DNA of 40,512 nucleotides from Streptomyces sp. SID9727 (GTDB lineage Bacteria > Actinomycetota > Actinomycetes > Streptomycetales > Streptomycetaceae). Shown here piece after piece: positions 25,041-32,837 of this stretch. The stretch spans positions 1-40,512 of the forward strand of contig NZ_JAAGNI010000402.1 in NCBI RefSeq assembly GCF_010550605.1, read 5' to 3'. The notes under the pieces are model-generated. The model saw only the letters and a program-made list of their open reading frames with translations, ran no database searches and was not told where the DNA came from. Within the stretch, counting starts at the first letter, position 1; every line of letters begins with the position of its first letter. The position numbers and the translations under genes are program-made.

Positions 25041-26305
25041 GCCAGCTCCTGTGCACGCTGCTCGGGTATGAGGAACATGGCAGCCATATCCAGGACGTAG
25101 ATCACGGTGAGCAGGCCGATCGCCATGCTGAGCCCGACCTCGTCAGCGGCCATCGCCACCGCGACGGGGGCCAGACCGCCCACAGCGCGCCCGATGTTGA
25201 ACAGGACGTTCTGCGCGGTGGAGCGCACCGAGGTGGGATACAGCTCGGCGATCAGCGCGCCGTACCCGCCGATCATGCCGTTGGCGAACGCGCCCATGAC
25301 GGCGCCTCCGATGAGCAGCGCCCAGGGTGACACGAGCTGACTGTAGATCAACACCGAGGCAGCCGCGCCGAATTGGAATGCCCAGAAGGACCTTCGGCGG
25401 CCGATCCGGTCGGCGAGCTGCCCGAAGACGAAGATGCCCACCCCCATACCGACGACGGTGACCGCGGTCCAGGCGGACGACTTGGTGAGGCTGTAGTCGA
25501 ACCGGTCGGCCAGGTACGTCGGCAGCCAGATCATGATGCCGTAGTAGCCGAAGTTCTGGACCGAGGTGAGGACCAGCACGCCGATGGTCGTGCGGGTGGT
25601 CCTGCCGTCGGCGACCAGCAGTCGCAGCGAGGCCTTGGGCTTGTTCTGCCGGCTCGCCTTGTAGGCGACGAACTTCTCCGGCTCGTGCAGGCGGGAGCGG
25701 AAGACGATGGCGATCACCGCGGGCAGCGCACCGAGGAGGAACAGCCCGCGCCAGCCCCAGAGCCCCAGCACGGGCGCCGAGACCAGTGCGGCGACCAGGA
25801 CCCCGGCCTGCCAGCCCAGGCCGACCCAGGCGGTGGCCCTGGCCCGCTTCCTGGCCGGCCACGCCTCGGCGGCCAGCGTCATGCCGATACCGAACTCGCC
25901 GCCGATACCGATACCGGCGAGGAACCGGTAGACGGCGATCTCGGCGAAGCTGTGGGCCAGCGCGGTGAGGCCGGTGAACACCGCGAAGAAGACGACCGAG
26001 TAGGTCAGCATCTTCACACGGCCGATCCGGTCGGCCAGGATCCCGAAGACCACCCCGCCGAGCACCGCGCCGAACAGCGTGATCGTGGCCAGCGACCCGG
26101 CCTGGGTGTCGCCCAGGCTCAGGTCCGCGGATATGGCCGACAGCGAGAAGCCGAGGATCAGCAGGTCGAAGCCGTCCATCGCATAGCCGAGCGAGGAGGC
26201 GACGACCGCCTTCTTGGCATACGGGCTGACCTTTTCCTCTTGTGCCGCGGTATCCGGCCGACCGGAATCAGGCACCTTCACTGTCGCGTCGCCAACGTCG
26301 AACAT
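25037..26305 (-). CDS. MFS transporter, aromatic acid:H+ symporter (AAHS)-like
   Basis: 422 residues with 12 predicted hydrophobic segments and MFS marks: GYAMDGFDLLILGF in TM1, GVVFGILADRIGRVKML (loop 2-3), YRFLAGIGIGGEFGIG (TM4-5), and the repeat GQLADRIGRRRSF after TM8. The TM1 DGFD motif is typical of the AAHS group, which imports benzoate-like acids. In the orotate-type operon the natural cargo is orotate or a related pyrimidine carboxylate. Start ATG 26305 with GGGAG five bases upstream. 18 bp follow the pyrD stop; the stop overlaps iclR. AAHS assignment is solid, substrate is inference. Confidence 0.84.
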   Translation of the reverse strand: MFDVGDATVKVPDSGRPDTAAQEEKVSPYAKKAVVASSLGYAMDGFDLLILGFSLSAISADLSLGDTQAGSLATITLFGAVLGGVVFGILADRIGRVKMLTYSVVFFAVFTGLTALAHSFAEIAVYRFLAGIGIGGEFGIGMTLAAEAWPARKRARATAWVGLGWQAGVLVAALVSAPVLGLWGWRGLFLLGALPAVIAIVFRSRLHEPEKFVAYKASRQNKPKASLRLLVADGRTTRTTIGVLVLTSVQNFGYYGIMIWLPTYLADRFDYSLTKSSAWTAVTVVGMGVGIFVFGQLADRIGRRRSFWAFQFGAAASVLIYSQLVSPWALLIGGAVMGAFANGMIGGYGALIAELYPTSVRSTAQNVLFNIGRAVGGLAPVAVAMAADEVGLSMAIGLLTVIYVLDMAAMFLIPEQRAQELA

Positions 26306-26323
26306 GAATTCTCCCGCAGGGAA

Positions 26324-27298
26324 TTAAGAGTGGAGTCCGCCGATGAGTTCGTTCGGGCGGGCGGCGCCGAGGTCGGCGCACAGGACGGGCAGATCGCGGA
26401 CGATCTCGGCCATGGCGTAGGGGTGGGTGAAGGTCGCGGTGCCGACCTGCACTGCCGTCGCCCCGGCGAGCAGGAACTCCACGACGTCGCGGGCGGTGCC
26501 GATGCCTCCGCATCCGACAACGGGGATGTCGACCGCGGAGGCCGCCTGCCACACCAGCCGCAGAGCCAGCGGCTTGACCGCCGGGCCCGAGAGCCCGCCG
26601 ATGCCGTTGCCGAGCACAGGACGGCGGGACCGGATGTCGATCGCCATGCCGGGGAAGGTGTTGCAGACGGTGACCGCGGTGGCGCCCGCGTACTCCGCGG
26701 CGCGCGCCACATCACCGATGGAGGTCACGTTCGGGGTCAGCTTGACCAGCAGGGGAAGGCTGGTCCGGGCGGCGATGCCCGCCACCACCCTCTCGACCGC
26801 CGCGGCGTCGGTGCCGATCGCCAGGCCGCCGTGTTCGAGGTTGGGGCAGGAAACGTTGACCTCGAACGCGTCGGCATCGGCGTCGGCCAGCTCATCGGCC
26901 ACCCGCCAGTACTCGTCGACGGTCAGCCCGCCCACGCTCGCCACCACCGGCACACCGAAGGCCCGGTAGGCGGGCAGTACTTCCCGCTTGAACCCGGCGG
27001 TGCCGGGACTCGGGATGCCCACGCTGTTGAGCATGCCGTGCGCGCTCTCGGTCAGCCGGTGGGCGGGGTTCCCCGAGCGCTGGTCGGCGAACAGCGTCTT
27101 GGTCACCACGGCTCCGAGGCTGCCGACCGGCATCAGGCCGCCCAGCTCGGGGCCGAAGCACCCGGACGCCGGCATCACCGGGTTAGCCAGGGTGAGCCTG
27201 CCGATGTCGACCGTCAGGTCCATACCGGTGTCGGCGGTTGCGTCGAACAGACGGTCGCGATCGTCGAGGACCAGTGGGCCGTCACAATCATCCGTCAT
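26324..27298 (-). CDS. pyrD: Dihydroorotate dehydrogenase, class 1B catalytic subunit
   Basis: 324 residues. FMN barrel with NPVMPASGCFG, the catalytic-cysteine loop EVNVSCPNLEHGG that marks class 1B, LVKLTPNVTSIGDVA, and the FMN phosphate-binding VGCGGIGTARDV and AGATAVQVGTA. Class 1B enzymes need PyrK, found four genes downstream. Start ATG 27298 has GGAGGA ten bases upstream; an upstream in-frame ATG at 27361 would run through the operator box and is not chosen. First gene of a coupled operon of seven (pyrD-MFS-iclR-PRT-hydrolase-pyrK-pyrC). A broken second copy is at 35990-36400. Confidence 0.9.
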   Translation of the reverse strand: MTDDCDGPLVLDDRDRLFDATADTGMDLTVDIGRLTLANPVMPASGCFGPELGGLMPVGSLGAVVTKTLFADQRSGNPAHRLTESAHGMLNSVGIPSPGTAGFKREVLPAYRAFGVPVVASVGGLTVDEYWRVADELADADADAFEVNVSCPNLEHGGLAIGTDAAAVERVVAGIAARTSLPLLVKLTPNVTSIGDVARAAEYAGATAVTVCNTFPGMAIDIRSRRPVLGNGIGGLSGPAVKPLALRLVWQAASAVDIPVVGCGGIGTARDVVEFLLAGATAVQVGTATFTHPYAMAEIVRDLPVLCADLGAARPNELIGGLHS

Positions 27299-27312
27299 AT
27301 GGAAAAAGCTCC

Positions 27313-27325
27313 TCCGCGTCGTGGA
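27313..27325. promoter_or_regulatory. Proximal TCCGC-N3-GCGGA box upstream of pyrD (one mismatch)
   Basis: TCCGCGTCGTGGA, a 5-bp inverted repeat with 3-bp spacer and one mismatch, lies 15 bp upstream of the pyrD ATG and overlaps its ribosome binding site. The same box is at the equivalent place before the pyrD pseudogene. Probable IclR operator. Confidence 0.6.
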
Positions 27326-27436
27326 TGAATTGAGGATGTGTTCGGCATCCGCCTCTGTCAAGAGATTCCGAAGAAATTGGTCTCCCGGGTCCCCAGAACA
27401 CTGAAAGGGCAGCTCACGCCTCTTTGGCTAAACGAT

Positions 27437-27480
27437 TCCACTTCACGGGGAAACTGGATTGCAAATCTCCGCCTCGCGGA
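27437..27480. promoter_or_regulatory. Distal operator boxes upstream of pyrD
   Basis: A perfect inverted repeat TCCGC-CTC-GCGGA is at 27468-27480, with a degenerate relative (TCCACTTCACGGG) at 27437-27449. Their spacing from the proximal box (155 bp) equals that in the second copy (156 bp). Two distant boxes suggest repression by looping or a repressor plus activator site. Confidence 0.6.
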
Positions 27481-27565
27481 AATAAAGACCTCATCGGGTG
27501 CCACGGGATGACAATGACGGGCTGCTTCCGGCGGGCGAGCACCGCGGCCTGGGCGCGGAAACAAG

Positions 27566-27598
27566 TGTCCGGCGCGTGCCACGTGGCACCGCCGGACA
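27566..27598. promoter_or_regulatory. Nested palindrome in the pyrD upstream region
   Basis: TGTCCGGCG (27566-27574) and CGCCGGACA (27590-27598) flank the perfect 14-bp palindrome GTGCCACGTGGCAC (27576-27589). It could be a regulator site or form a hairpin. GTGCCA/TGGCAC half-sites also occur near the 24-residue peptide gene at 32701-32722. Lies about 270 bp upstream of pyrD and downstream of the kinase gene. Confidence 0.45.
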
Positions 27599-27660
27599 GG
27601 AGGGGACAGTTCATCACGGAACGCACAGTGGACGTCCCGTCCGGGGGCGGCAGCGACGCC

Positions 27661-27697
27661 GCACCGGGACCGAGGCGGAGCGCCCCGGTCCCGGTGC
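27661..27697. terminator. Terminator after the kinase gene
   Basis: GCACCGGGACCG (27661-27672) pairs with CGGTCCCGGTGC (27686-27697), 12-bp stem. About 100 bp downstream of the thymidylate-kinase-like stop; it separates that operon from the pyrD operon, which therefore has its own promoter. Confidence 0.7.
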
Positions 27698-27794
27698 GAT
27701 GCGCTCCCGTCCCCAGCAGCGGTCCCAGGGGGCTTCACCGTGCTCTGCGGCAGCCGCTCCGCCGAGGCCGGCAGCGCATCTCCGCCCGCTCTGC

Positions 27795-28448
27795 TCAGCC
27801 GTTCCGCATGTGGCGGAGGATCGACTCCGTGACCTCCTCGCGGGTGGCGGTGCCGTCGATGTGGACCAGCTCGGCCCCGAGTTCCTCATAGGTGCGGGTG
27901 ATGGACTCGATGCGTTCGGCCGACCTCTCCTCGAACTGCAGCTTCCCGCCGTCGCGTTCGTGCAGGCGGCGCAGCAGCTGGTCGGTCGGGAGGCGAAGGT
28001 AGAACGCGTGGTCGGGTCGTGGGATCCCCTGGTTGATCGTCGCCAGGAAGCGGAAATCGACGCCGCGGTGCACGAGCACGCCGAGGGTGGCGTAGATGTA
28101 GCGGTCGCAGAGCACCACGGCCCCGCGCTCCAACGCCGGATCGATCACCTCCATCACATGCCGGCGCCGGTCGGCTGCAGCCAGCAGGGCGAGGATGTAC
28201 GCGGCCTCCACCGAGCCGCCCTGGTCGTGGAAGACCCGGACCTGTGGCAGCTCCCGGTACCAGTCCGTGGGCTGGCGGGTCTCCACCACTTCGCGCCCCG
28301 TGGCGCGGATGGCCTCGGCGACCCGCTCGATCTGGGTGGTCTTGCCCGAGCCGTCGAATCCGACGATGGACACGAGCAGTCCCTTGTCGGTGCGCTCCGG
28401 CTTGAAGAGCTCGGCCATGGCCGCGTCGTCGACCCTGCGTTCTGGCAT
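27795..28448 (-). CDS. Thymidylate-kinase-like nucleoside monophosphate kinase
   Basis: 217 residues from ATG 28448 (preceded by AGGGACGG). P-loop GFDGSGKTTQIERV, the DR motif VVLCDRYIYATLG, LRLPTDQLLRRL and FEERSAERIESI in the lid/helix region. This matches dTMP kinase, but the host must carry a housekeeping copy, so this one may phosphorylate UMP or an altered pyrimidine nucleotide made by the neighbouring pyrF product. A longer version from GTG 28511 would overlap the BtpA-like stop by GTGA, as elsewhere in these operons, and would add 21 residues including three QA(G/E/Q) repeats. Last gene of its operon. Confidence 0.82.
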   Translation of the reverse strand: MPERRVDDAAMAELFKPERTDKGLLVSIVGFDGSGKTTQIERVAEAIRATGREVVETRQPTDWYRELPQVRVFHDQGGSVEAAYILALLAAADRRRHVMEVIDPALERGAVVLCDRYIYATLGVLVHRGVDFRFLATINQGIPRPDHAFYLRLPTDQLLRRLHERDGGKLQFEERSAERIESITRTYEELGAELVHIDGTATREEVTESILRHMRNG

Positions 28449-28460
28449 GTTCCGTCCCTG

Positions 28461-28487
28461 TGCTTGTTCTGCTTGTCCTGCTTGTCG
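28461..28487. repeat. Three tandem 9-bp repeats between the BtpA-like and kinase genes
   Basis: TGCTTGTTC, TGCTTGTCC, TGCTTGTCG in a row. On the coding strand they keep the kinase frame and would encode QAx repeats if translation starts at GTG 28511. They may be a linker or a slipped-strand expansion. Confidence 0.6.
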
Positions 28488-28507
28488 CGGATGGCTGTGG
28501 GTCGTGG

Positions 28508-29302
28508 TCACGGCTGTGCGCTCTCGCGCAGCGTCCGCACCTCGGCCATGAAGGCGGCCACCCGTGATTCGTCCACCTGGTTTCCAGGTACTCCGTCCAC
28601 CTTGAAGTAGCTGCCGACGATGAACCCGTCGGCGTGCGGGTACACGGCGGAGAGGTTCTGCGGGGTGGTGCCGGAGCCGACGTACACGGGGCTTCCGCTG
28701 GCCTTGCGCGCCGTCAGCAGGTCTTCCGGGCTGGTCTCGAGACCCGTGAGCTCGCCGGAGACGACGATGCCGTCCGCGCGCTGCGAGAGGTCCCTGACCT
28801 CGGTGGCGAGGCTGGGGTAGGCCCATGGCTGGGAGTGCTTGACCCGGGCGTCGGCGAGGATCGCGACATCGCTGCCCAGGGCCCGGCGCAGACGCAGGGT
28901 CTCGTGGCTGTTGCCCGTGACGATGCCCTGCTCGGACAGAACCGCGCCGACGTGCACGTTGACGCGGATGAACGCGGCACCCGTCGCCGTGGCGATGGCC
29001 AGGGCCGCCGACGCGTCGTTGCGCAGCACCGCGACACCCGTGGGCACGGACGACATCCTGACGACTTCGCGTGTGACGCCGGCGACGGTGGCGACGGTCT
29101 CCGGCGGGACGGTCTGCGGGTAGAACGGGGCGTCCCTGAAGTTCTCGACGATCAGGGCGTCCACCCCGTGTCGCAGGAAGACCGCGGCATCGGCGAGCGC
29201 CGACTCGTAGATGTGACCGACGCTGCCGCCGTACCCGGGGGCTCCGGGAGTCGGCGGAAGGTGCACGCAGGCGATGACAGCCTTGTCGGGAAGGCGAAGC
29301 AT
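28508..29302 (-). CDS. BtpA/SgcQ-family TIM-barrel protein
   Basis: 264 residues. Begins with an IACVHLPPTPGAPGYGGS segment, then DALIVENFRDAPFY, GVAVLRNDASAALA, FIRVNVHVGAVLSEQG and GSGTTPQNLSAVYPHADGFIVGSYFK, all hallmarks of the BtpA/SgcQ family. BtpA was named for photosystem I biogenesis; SgcQ is part of an E. coli sugar locus; the biochemical activity is not firmly known but the barrel has a phosphate-binding end (GSYFK). It lies 2 bp downstream of pyrF. In this context a role on a ribosylated or phosphorylated pyrimidine intermediate is possible, unproven. Confidence 0.82.
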   Translation of the reverse strand: MLRLPDKAVIACVHLPPTPGAPGYGGSVGHIYESALADAAVFLRHGVDALIVENFRDAPFYPQTVPPETVATVAGVTREVVRMSSVPTGVAVLRNDASAALAIATATGAAFIRVNVHVGAVLSEQGIVTGNSHETLRLRRALGSDVAILADARVKHSQPWAYPSLATEVRDLSQRADGIVVSGELTGLETSPEDLLTARKASGSPVYVGSGTTPQNLSAVYPHADGFIVGSYFKVDGVPGNQVDESRVAAFMAEVRTLRESAQP

Positions 29303-29304
29303 GC

Positions 29305-30054
29305 TCAGGCGGCTCCTTCGATCTCGCGCAGCACTTCGAGCGCGGCCCGGCGCCGGTCGCGTGCGTGATGGATACGGCGTCCCAGGACCAGCAGCGAAGA
29401 GCCGCCGGCCAGTGCCTCGGCATGGGTGCCGATCCGTTTGTGATCGTTACCGCTCTCGCCCGGAGACCGGGTGCCCGGCGTCACGTAGAAGAAGTCCTCC
29501 GGCAGACCGTGCCTGACCGCCTCGATGTCCGAGGGCGCGCAGACGATGCCGTCGAGACCCGCCTCGGCGGCCAGCAGGGCCCTGCGCCTGACCTCGTCCT
29601 CGACCGTGCCGGGCACATGGAGGTCGCCGTTGAGTGTCTGCTCGTCGACACTGGTGAGCAGGGTGACGCCCACCAGCTTCGGGCGCTCGACGCCCAGCTC
29701 GGCGGCCGTCCTGTCCGCCGCGGTCACCGCCGCGCGCATCATCTCGGTCCCGCCGCCCGTGTGCAGGGTGACGATGTGGGCCCCGAGGCTCGTCACGGCA
29801 TGGCCGTAACCGGACAGGGTGTGGGGGATGTCATGGAGTTTGAGGTCCATGAAGACCTTGACGTCCCGCTCCAGGATCTCCCGGACGAGCTCGGGCCCGT
29901 GGAGCGTGAAGGCCGAGTTGAGTTTGAAGTACCCGATGAGGTCTTTCAGCTCGTCCACCAGGCGCAGGATCTCGCTTCGGTCGTGGAGGTCGAGGGCCAG
30001 GCACAGACGCTCGCGTGCGGTCTCGAACGGGCGGTCGGGGGATGCTGCTGTCAC
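29305..30054 (-). CDS. pyrF: Orotidine 5'-phosphate decarboxylase
   Basis: 249 residues from GTG 30054, overlapping the upstream fusion gene by GTGA. The catalytic motif DLKLHDIPHT (Asp-Lys-Asp array) is intact, with an N-terminal LALDLHDRSE for orotate/ribose contacts and a phosphate-binding C-terminal segment (VTPGTRSPGESGNDHKR, LVLGRRI). It would decarboxylate OMP to UMP. The loop reads VTPGTR instead of the usual VTPGIR. A second pyrF is expected at the genomic pyr locus, so this one is dedicated to this cluster. Confidence 0.86.
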   Translation of the reverse strand: MTAASPDRPFETARERLCLALDLHDRSEILRLVDELKDLIGYFKLNSAFTLHGPELVREILERDVKVFMDLKLHDIPHTLSGYGHAVTSLGAHIVTLHTGGGTEMMRAAVTAADRTAAELGVERPKLVGVTLLTSVDEQTLNGDLHVPGTVEDEVRRRALLAAEAGLDGIVCAPSDIEAVRHGLPEDFFYVTPGTRSPGESGNDHKRIGTHAEALAGGSSLLVLGRRIHHARDRRRAALEVLREIEGAA

Positions 30055-32342
30055 TTCGTGTTCCTGTCTTGATGGGGGTGCCGCCGTCCCGGCTGAGCGC
30101 CGAGCAGGATGCTGCGGTAGATCTCGGTGGCCGCGGTGAGTTGTCCGAGTTCGACGCCCTCGGTCTCAGCGTGTGAGCAGCGCGCGTCGCCGGGGCCGAA
30201 GACCAGGCTCGCCCGGCAGAACTCCGCCAGCACGCCCGCCTCACTGCCGTAGGCGAACGCCTCCGGTTCGCAGGCCCCCGCCACGTCTCGCACGACCGCG
30301 TAGAACTCGGCGACCAGCGGGTCCGCCGACGACGCCTCGTTGGGCGGTGAGACGAAGGACAAGGGCTGGAGGACGAAGTCCACGTGGGCCGGCAGCAGTG
30401 CGCGCAGCTCACTCTCCATGCTCGCGGCGAACTCCTCGCCGGTCGTCCCCGGCAGGAAGCGGGCGTCGAAGGCGACGGTCACTTCCGCCGCGCTGAGGTT
30501 CATCCCGCCGGAGCTGTCCAGCCGGGTGACCGTCACGGTGGGGGAACCCAGCGAGGAGTGGCCGGGACGGGCGCCCAGCTCCGTGTTCAGGCGACCGACC
30601 GCGCCGACCAGTTCGGCCGCGCAGGAGACGGCGGTGACGTCGGAGGGATAGGCCGCGTGGCAGGGGGGCCCGCTCACCAGGAACGTGCCGCGGACGATGC
30701 CCTTCTGCGCGGCGACGGGGGCCAGCAGGGTGGGCTCTCCGGTGATGCCCAGGGTGGGGCGCATGCCGTGCTCGGCCAGACCGCGAACGCCGCGCAGAAG
30801 GCACTCCTCGTCGACGGTGGCGGCCAGATACGCCTCGCGCCTGTCCGGCTCGGCCGCGGCCTGGAGGAAGGCCGTCATCATGGCCGCGAGGGACCCCTTG
30901 GCGTCCGCGCTGCCTCGCCCGTACAGCGTGCGGCCGTCGCCGACCGGCTCGTACGCCGCGCGCGGGCCGCCCGCCGGGTAGGTGTCCATGTGAGCGCTGA
31001 GCAGGACGACAGCGTCGTCGGCCTGTCCCGCGCGGGGCAGCCTGGCGATCACGTTGCACCGGCCGGCGGACACCTCCTGCGTGTGGACCTCGACGCCCGC
31101 GGCCCGCAGCCGTTCCGCGACGAAGGCGGCCACGTCCCGCTCGTCGGGGACGCCTTCGGAACCCGGCAGCAGCGGGTTGACGCTCGGGATCGCGATCAGC
31201 TCACGCAGCAGTTCCTCGGCATCGGTGGGACCACCGAACAGCCCGGGGTGGCTGCGCGCCGCCTGCTCGTAGGTCTGCTGGAAGGCGGTGAACACCTCGT
31301 TGCCGAGCTCGGTGAAGACCTTGTCCGCGTGCGGCTCGATCAAGCGCAGGTCGCGCTGGTGCCGGGCGGCCACAGAGCGCAGGTGCTCTTCGAAGGACGG
31401 GCGCTCGTCGGCGAGGTCCGGACCGTCGTCCAGGGCGCCGAGAACGATCTGGTACTCCATGTGCTCCGTGAACAGCCCGTGGAAGGCGTCGTACACGCTC
31501 CGCGGGTCCTCCCGCCCGATGATCTCCGAGAGAGGGGACTCGGGGTCCACCTGGAAGAAGTCACCGCGGTGCAGGGTCGCCTCGCTGAAGAGCACATGGC
31601 CGCCCTGGTGGACGAGTTCCTCGACGAAGTAGTCGGCGCTCGCTCCCTCGGGAACGTTGAGGAAGATCATTCCGTGCATGCCCAGAGCCGCGAACGACTC
31701 CGCTGTCGGGTGCCGGAAGAGCAGGACCGCCCGCAGGGACTCGACGAGGGCCTGGTGGTACACAGGGCTCACGGCCGCGATCACTTCGAGTGCGCGTCCG
31801 ATCTGCGGCAGGTACGCGCTGCCATCGCTGACGACGGCCAGTTTCTCGGGTTCGTCGATATACATGTCGAGGAACGCCCGCAGAAGAGGGTCGAGCCGCT
31901 CGGCAAGCTCGATGCGGGTACCCGGAACGAAGCCGGCCGGCTCGAGCGCGTACGTCTCGTCGCCGCCCTCCAGTTCGAGCGCACGGGTCCCGGGCACTCG
32001 GCGTACGGAGCGTGCGACGGAGCGGTGCTCGGTCGCGTACCGCCCGAGACCGGGCAGATGGATCACGCCTTCGTCGTCCGTGAGGACGGAGAACGCGGTC
32101 TCTTCGTCCGGTGTGGCGGCGAGGAGGAGCTGGTCGGCCGTCATGGAGGGAAATCCGCCGAGTACCAGTTGGCTGTAGAGCCGTGGTTCGTAGAAGGCGT
32201 GCAGCGGTGCCATCGGGATGGCTTTGCTGTGCGGCTCCTGCTGCGTCGCCAGTGCTCGCACGGTCTCGGCGAGTTCCTCGCGCGCAGCGCGTCGCCTGAC
32301 GCCGAGCAATCCTTCAAAGTCCATGTGTCCAGGTGCCGTCAT
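30051..32342 (-). CDS. HExxH-like domain fused to an M20 metallopeptidase/deacylase
   Basis: 763 residues from ATG 32342 (GAGGGG eight bases upstream). Residues 1-~385 resemble the HEXXH-domain proteins of peptide-modification clusters: FEGLLGVRRRAAREEL start, GMIFLNVP, then EELVHQGGHVLFSEA (His245, His249). The usual Glu of HExxH is Gln here, so if the domain acts it is more likely iron- or 2-oxoglutarate-type than a peptidase. Residues ~385-763 are an ArgE/DapE-like M20 enzyme with all Zn/catalytic positions: LSAHMD (His451, Asp453), GRGSADAKG (Asp480), DEE (511-513), and a late SHAETEGV. A one-chain union of these two is unusual. It follows a 43-codon Cys-rich peptide by 60 bp and precedes pyrF, suggesting it modifies and/or cleaves a peptide. 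Confidence 0.75.
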   Translation of the reverse strand: MTAPGHMDFEGLLGVRRRAAREELAETVRALATQQEPHSKAIPMAPLHAFYEPRLYSQLVLGGFPSMTADQLLLAATPDEETAFSVLTDDEGVIHLPGLGRYATEHRSVARSVRRVPGTRALELEGGDETYALEPAGFVPGTRIELAERLDPLLRAFLDMYIDEPEKLAVVSDGSAYLPQIGRALEVIAAVSPVYHQALVESLRAVLLFRHPTAESFAALGMHGMIFLNVPEGASADYFVEELVHQGGHVLFSEATLHRGDFFQVDPESPLSEIIGREDPRSVYDAFHGLFTEHMEYQIVLGALDDGPDLADERPSFEEHLRSVAARHQRDLRLIEPHADKVFTELGNEVFTAFQQTYEQAARSHPGLFGGPTDAEELLRELIAIPSVNPLLPGSEGVPDERDVAAFVAERLRAAGVEVHTQEVSAGRCNVIARLPRAGQADDAVVLLSAHMDTYPAGGPRAAYEPVGDGRTLYGRGSADAKGSLAAMMTAFLQAAAEPDRREAYLAATVDEECLLRGVRGLAEHGMRPTLGITGEPTLLAPVAAQKGIVRGTFLVSGPPCHAAYPSDVTAVSCAAELVGAVGRLNTELGARPGHSSLGSPTVTVTRLDSSGGMNLSAAEVTVAFDARFLPGTTGEEFAASMESELRALLPAHVDFVLQPLSFVSPPNEASSADPLVAEFYAVVRDVAGACEPEAFAYGSEAGVLAEFCRASLVFGPGDARCSHAETEGVELGQLTAATEIYRSILLGAQPGRRHPHQDRNTK

Positions 32343-32402
32343 CGACGCAGCCCCCTCAGGTCTCGTTCTCGCGCAAGGTCGTGGCGGCTGCCGTGCCGCC
32401 GG

Positions 32403-32534
32403 CTACCGGCTACCACAGCTCCCGCACGGCAGCCTGGGCGACTTCTTCATGAGCTGGCACATGCACGAAGGCTGGCCCTCCAGAATTTCCCGATCCGCCG
32501 CAGAAACCTCGCTCGTGACGTGTTTGCATGCCAT
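32403..32534 (-). CDS. Unannotated 43-residue Cys-rich peptide, candidate precursor or carrier peptide
   Basis: ATG 32534 has AAGGA seven bases upstream. The frame reads MACKHVTSEVSAADREIL then EGQPSCMCQLMKK, SPRLPCGSCGSR and TAG. Codons were checked one by one. The first half is a plausible acidic leader (EVSAADREILEG), the second holds four cysteines as CxC and CxxC plus basic residues, so it could be a RiPP precursor core or a small zinc-binding carrier peptide (compare the amino-group carrier proteins). It is the first gene of the operon with the HExxH-M20 fusion, 60 bp ahead of it. Third-position GC is lower than in neighbours, normal for very short genes. Existence is moderately supported, function is inference. 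Confidence 0.5.
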   Translation of the reverse strand: MACKHVTSEVSAADREILEGQPSCMCQLMKKSPRLPCGSCGSR

Positions 32535-32655
32535 CTGAAGTCCTTACGTGAGCAACGGCCTTCGAAGTGGGCTCCTGGCATTCGCCCCGCAGAAGCGTGC
32601 CGGACACGTCGGAGATGGGCCACCCCCGGAGGGTGACACAAAGTCTCCAGGCACT

Positions 32656-32712
32656 TTCGTGCCACACGAGTTCGCGGCAAGAACATGCCAGGCTTATTCG
32701 TGCCATGCGAAT
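32656..32712. promoter_or_regulatory. Paired dyads 41 bp apart upstream of the 24-residue peptide gene
   Basis: TTCGTGCCACACGAGTT (32656-32672) and TTCGTGCCATGCGAATT (32697-32713) are alike over 17 positions, each a short dyad around CCA. Centres are 41 bp apart, close to four helical turns, 125-180 bp upstream of the ATG at 32838 and on the other side of the 43-residue peptide gene. GTGCCA at 32700 also faces TGGCAC at 32717. Probable sites for the adjacent LuxR-type regulator. Confidence 0.55.
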
Positions 32713-32837
32713 TGAGTGGCACTCGGGGATTCGGAGTGGGACGCTTCATCTCGGCGGTTCCAGAATATCCAGTCGGTTCGGAACCGTTTTCTGACCGCGT
32801 ATGCCACCAGGCATACCAATCGATTCGGAGATTAATC

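Noticed and set aside
27414..27626. 70-codon reverse frame upstream of pyrD
   Set aside because: Runs through the distal operator box, has no ribosome binding site and no counterpart in the second copy of the promoter.
27795..32342. Reading the pyrimidine genes as the housekeeping pyr operon
   Set aside because: Order is unlike the Streptomyces pyrR-pyrB-pyrC-carAB-pyrD-pyrF locus, pyrB and carAB are absent, and IclR, MFS, HExxH-M20 and BtpA genes are interleaved.
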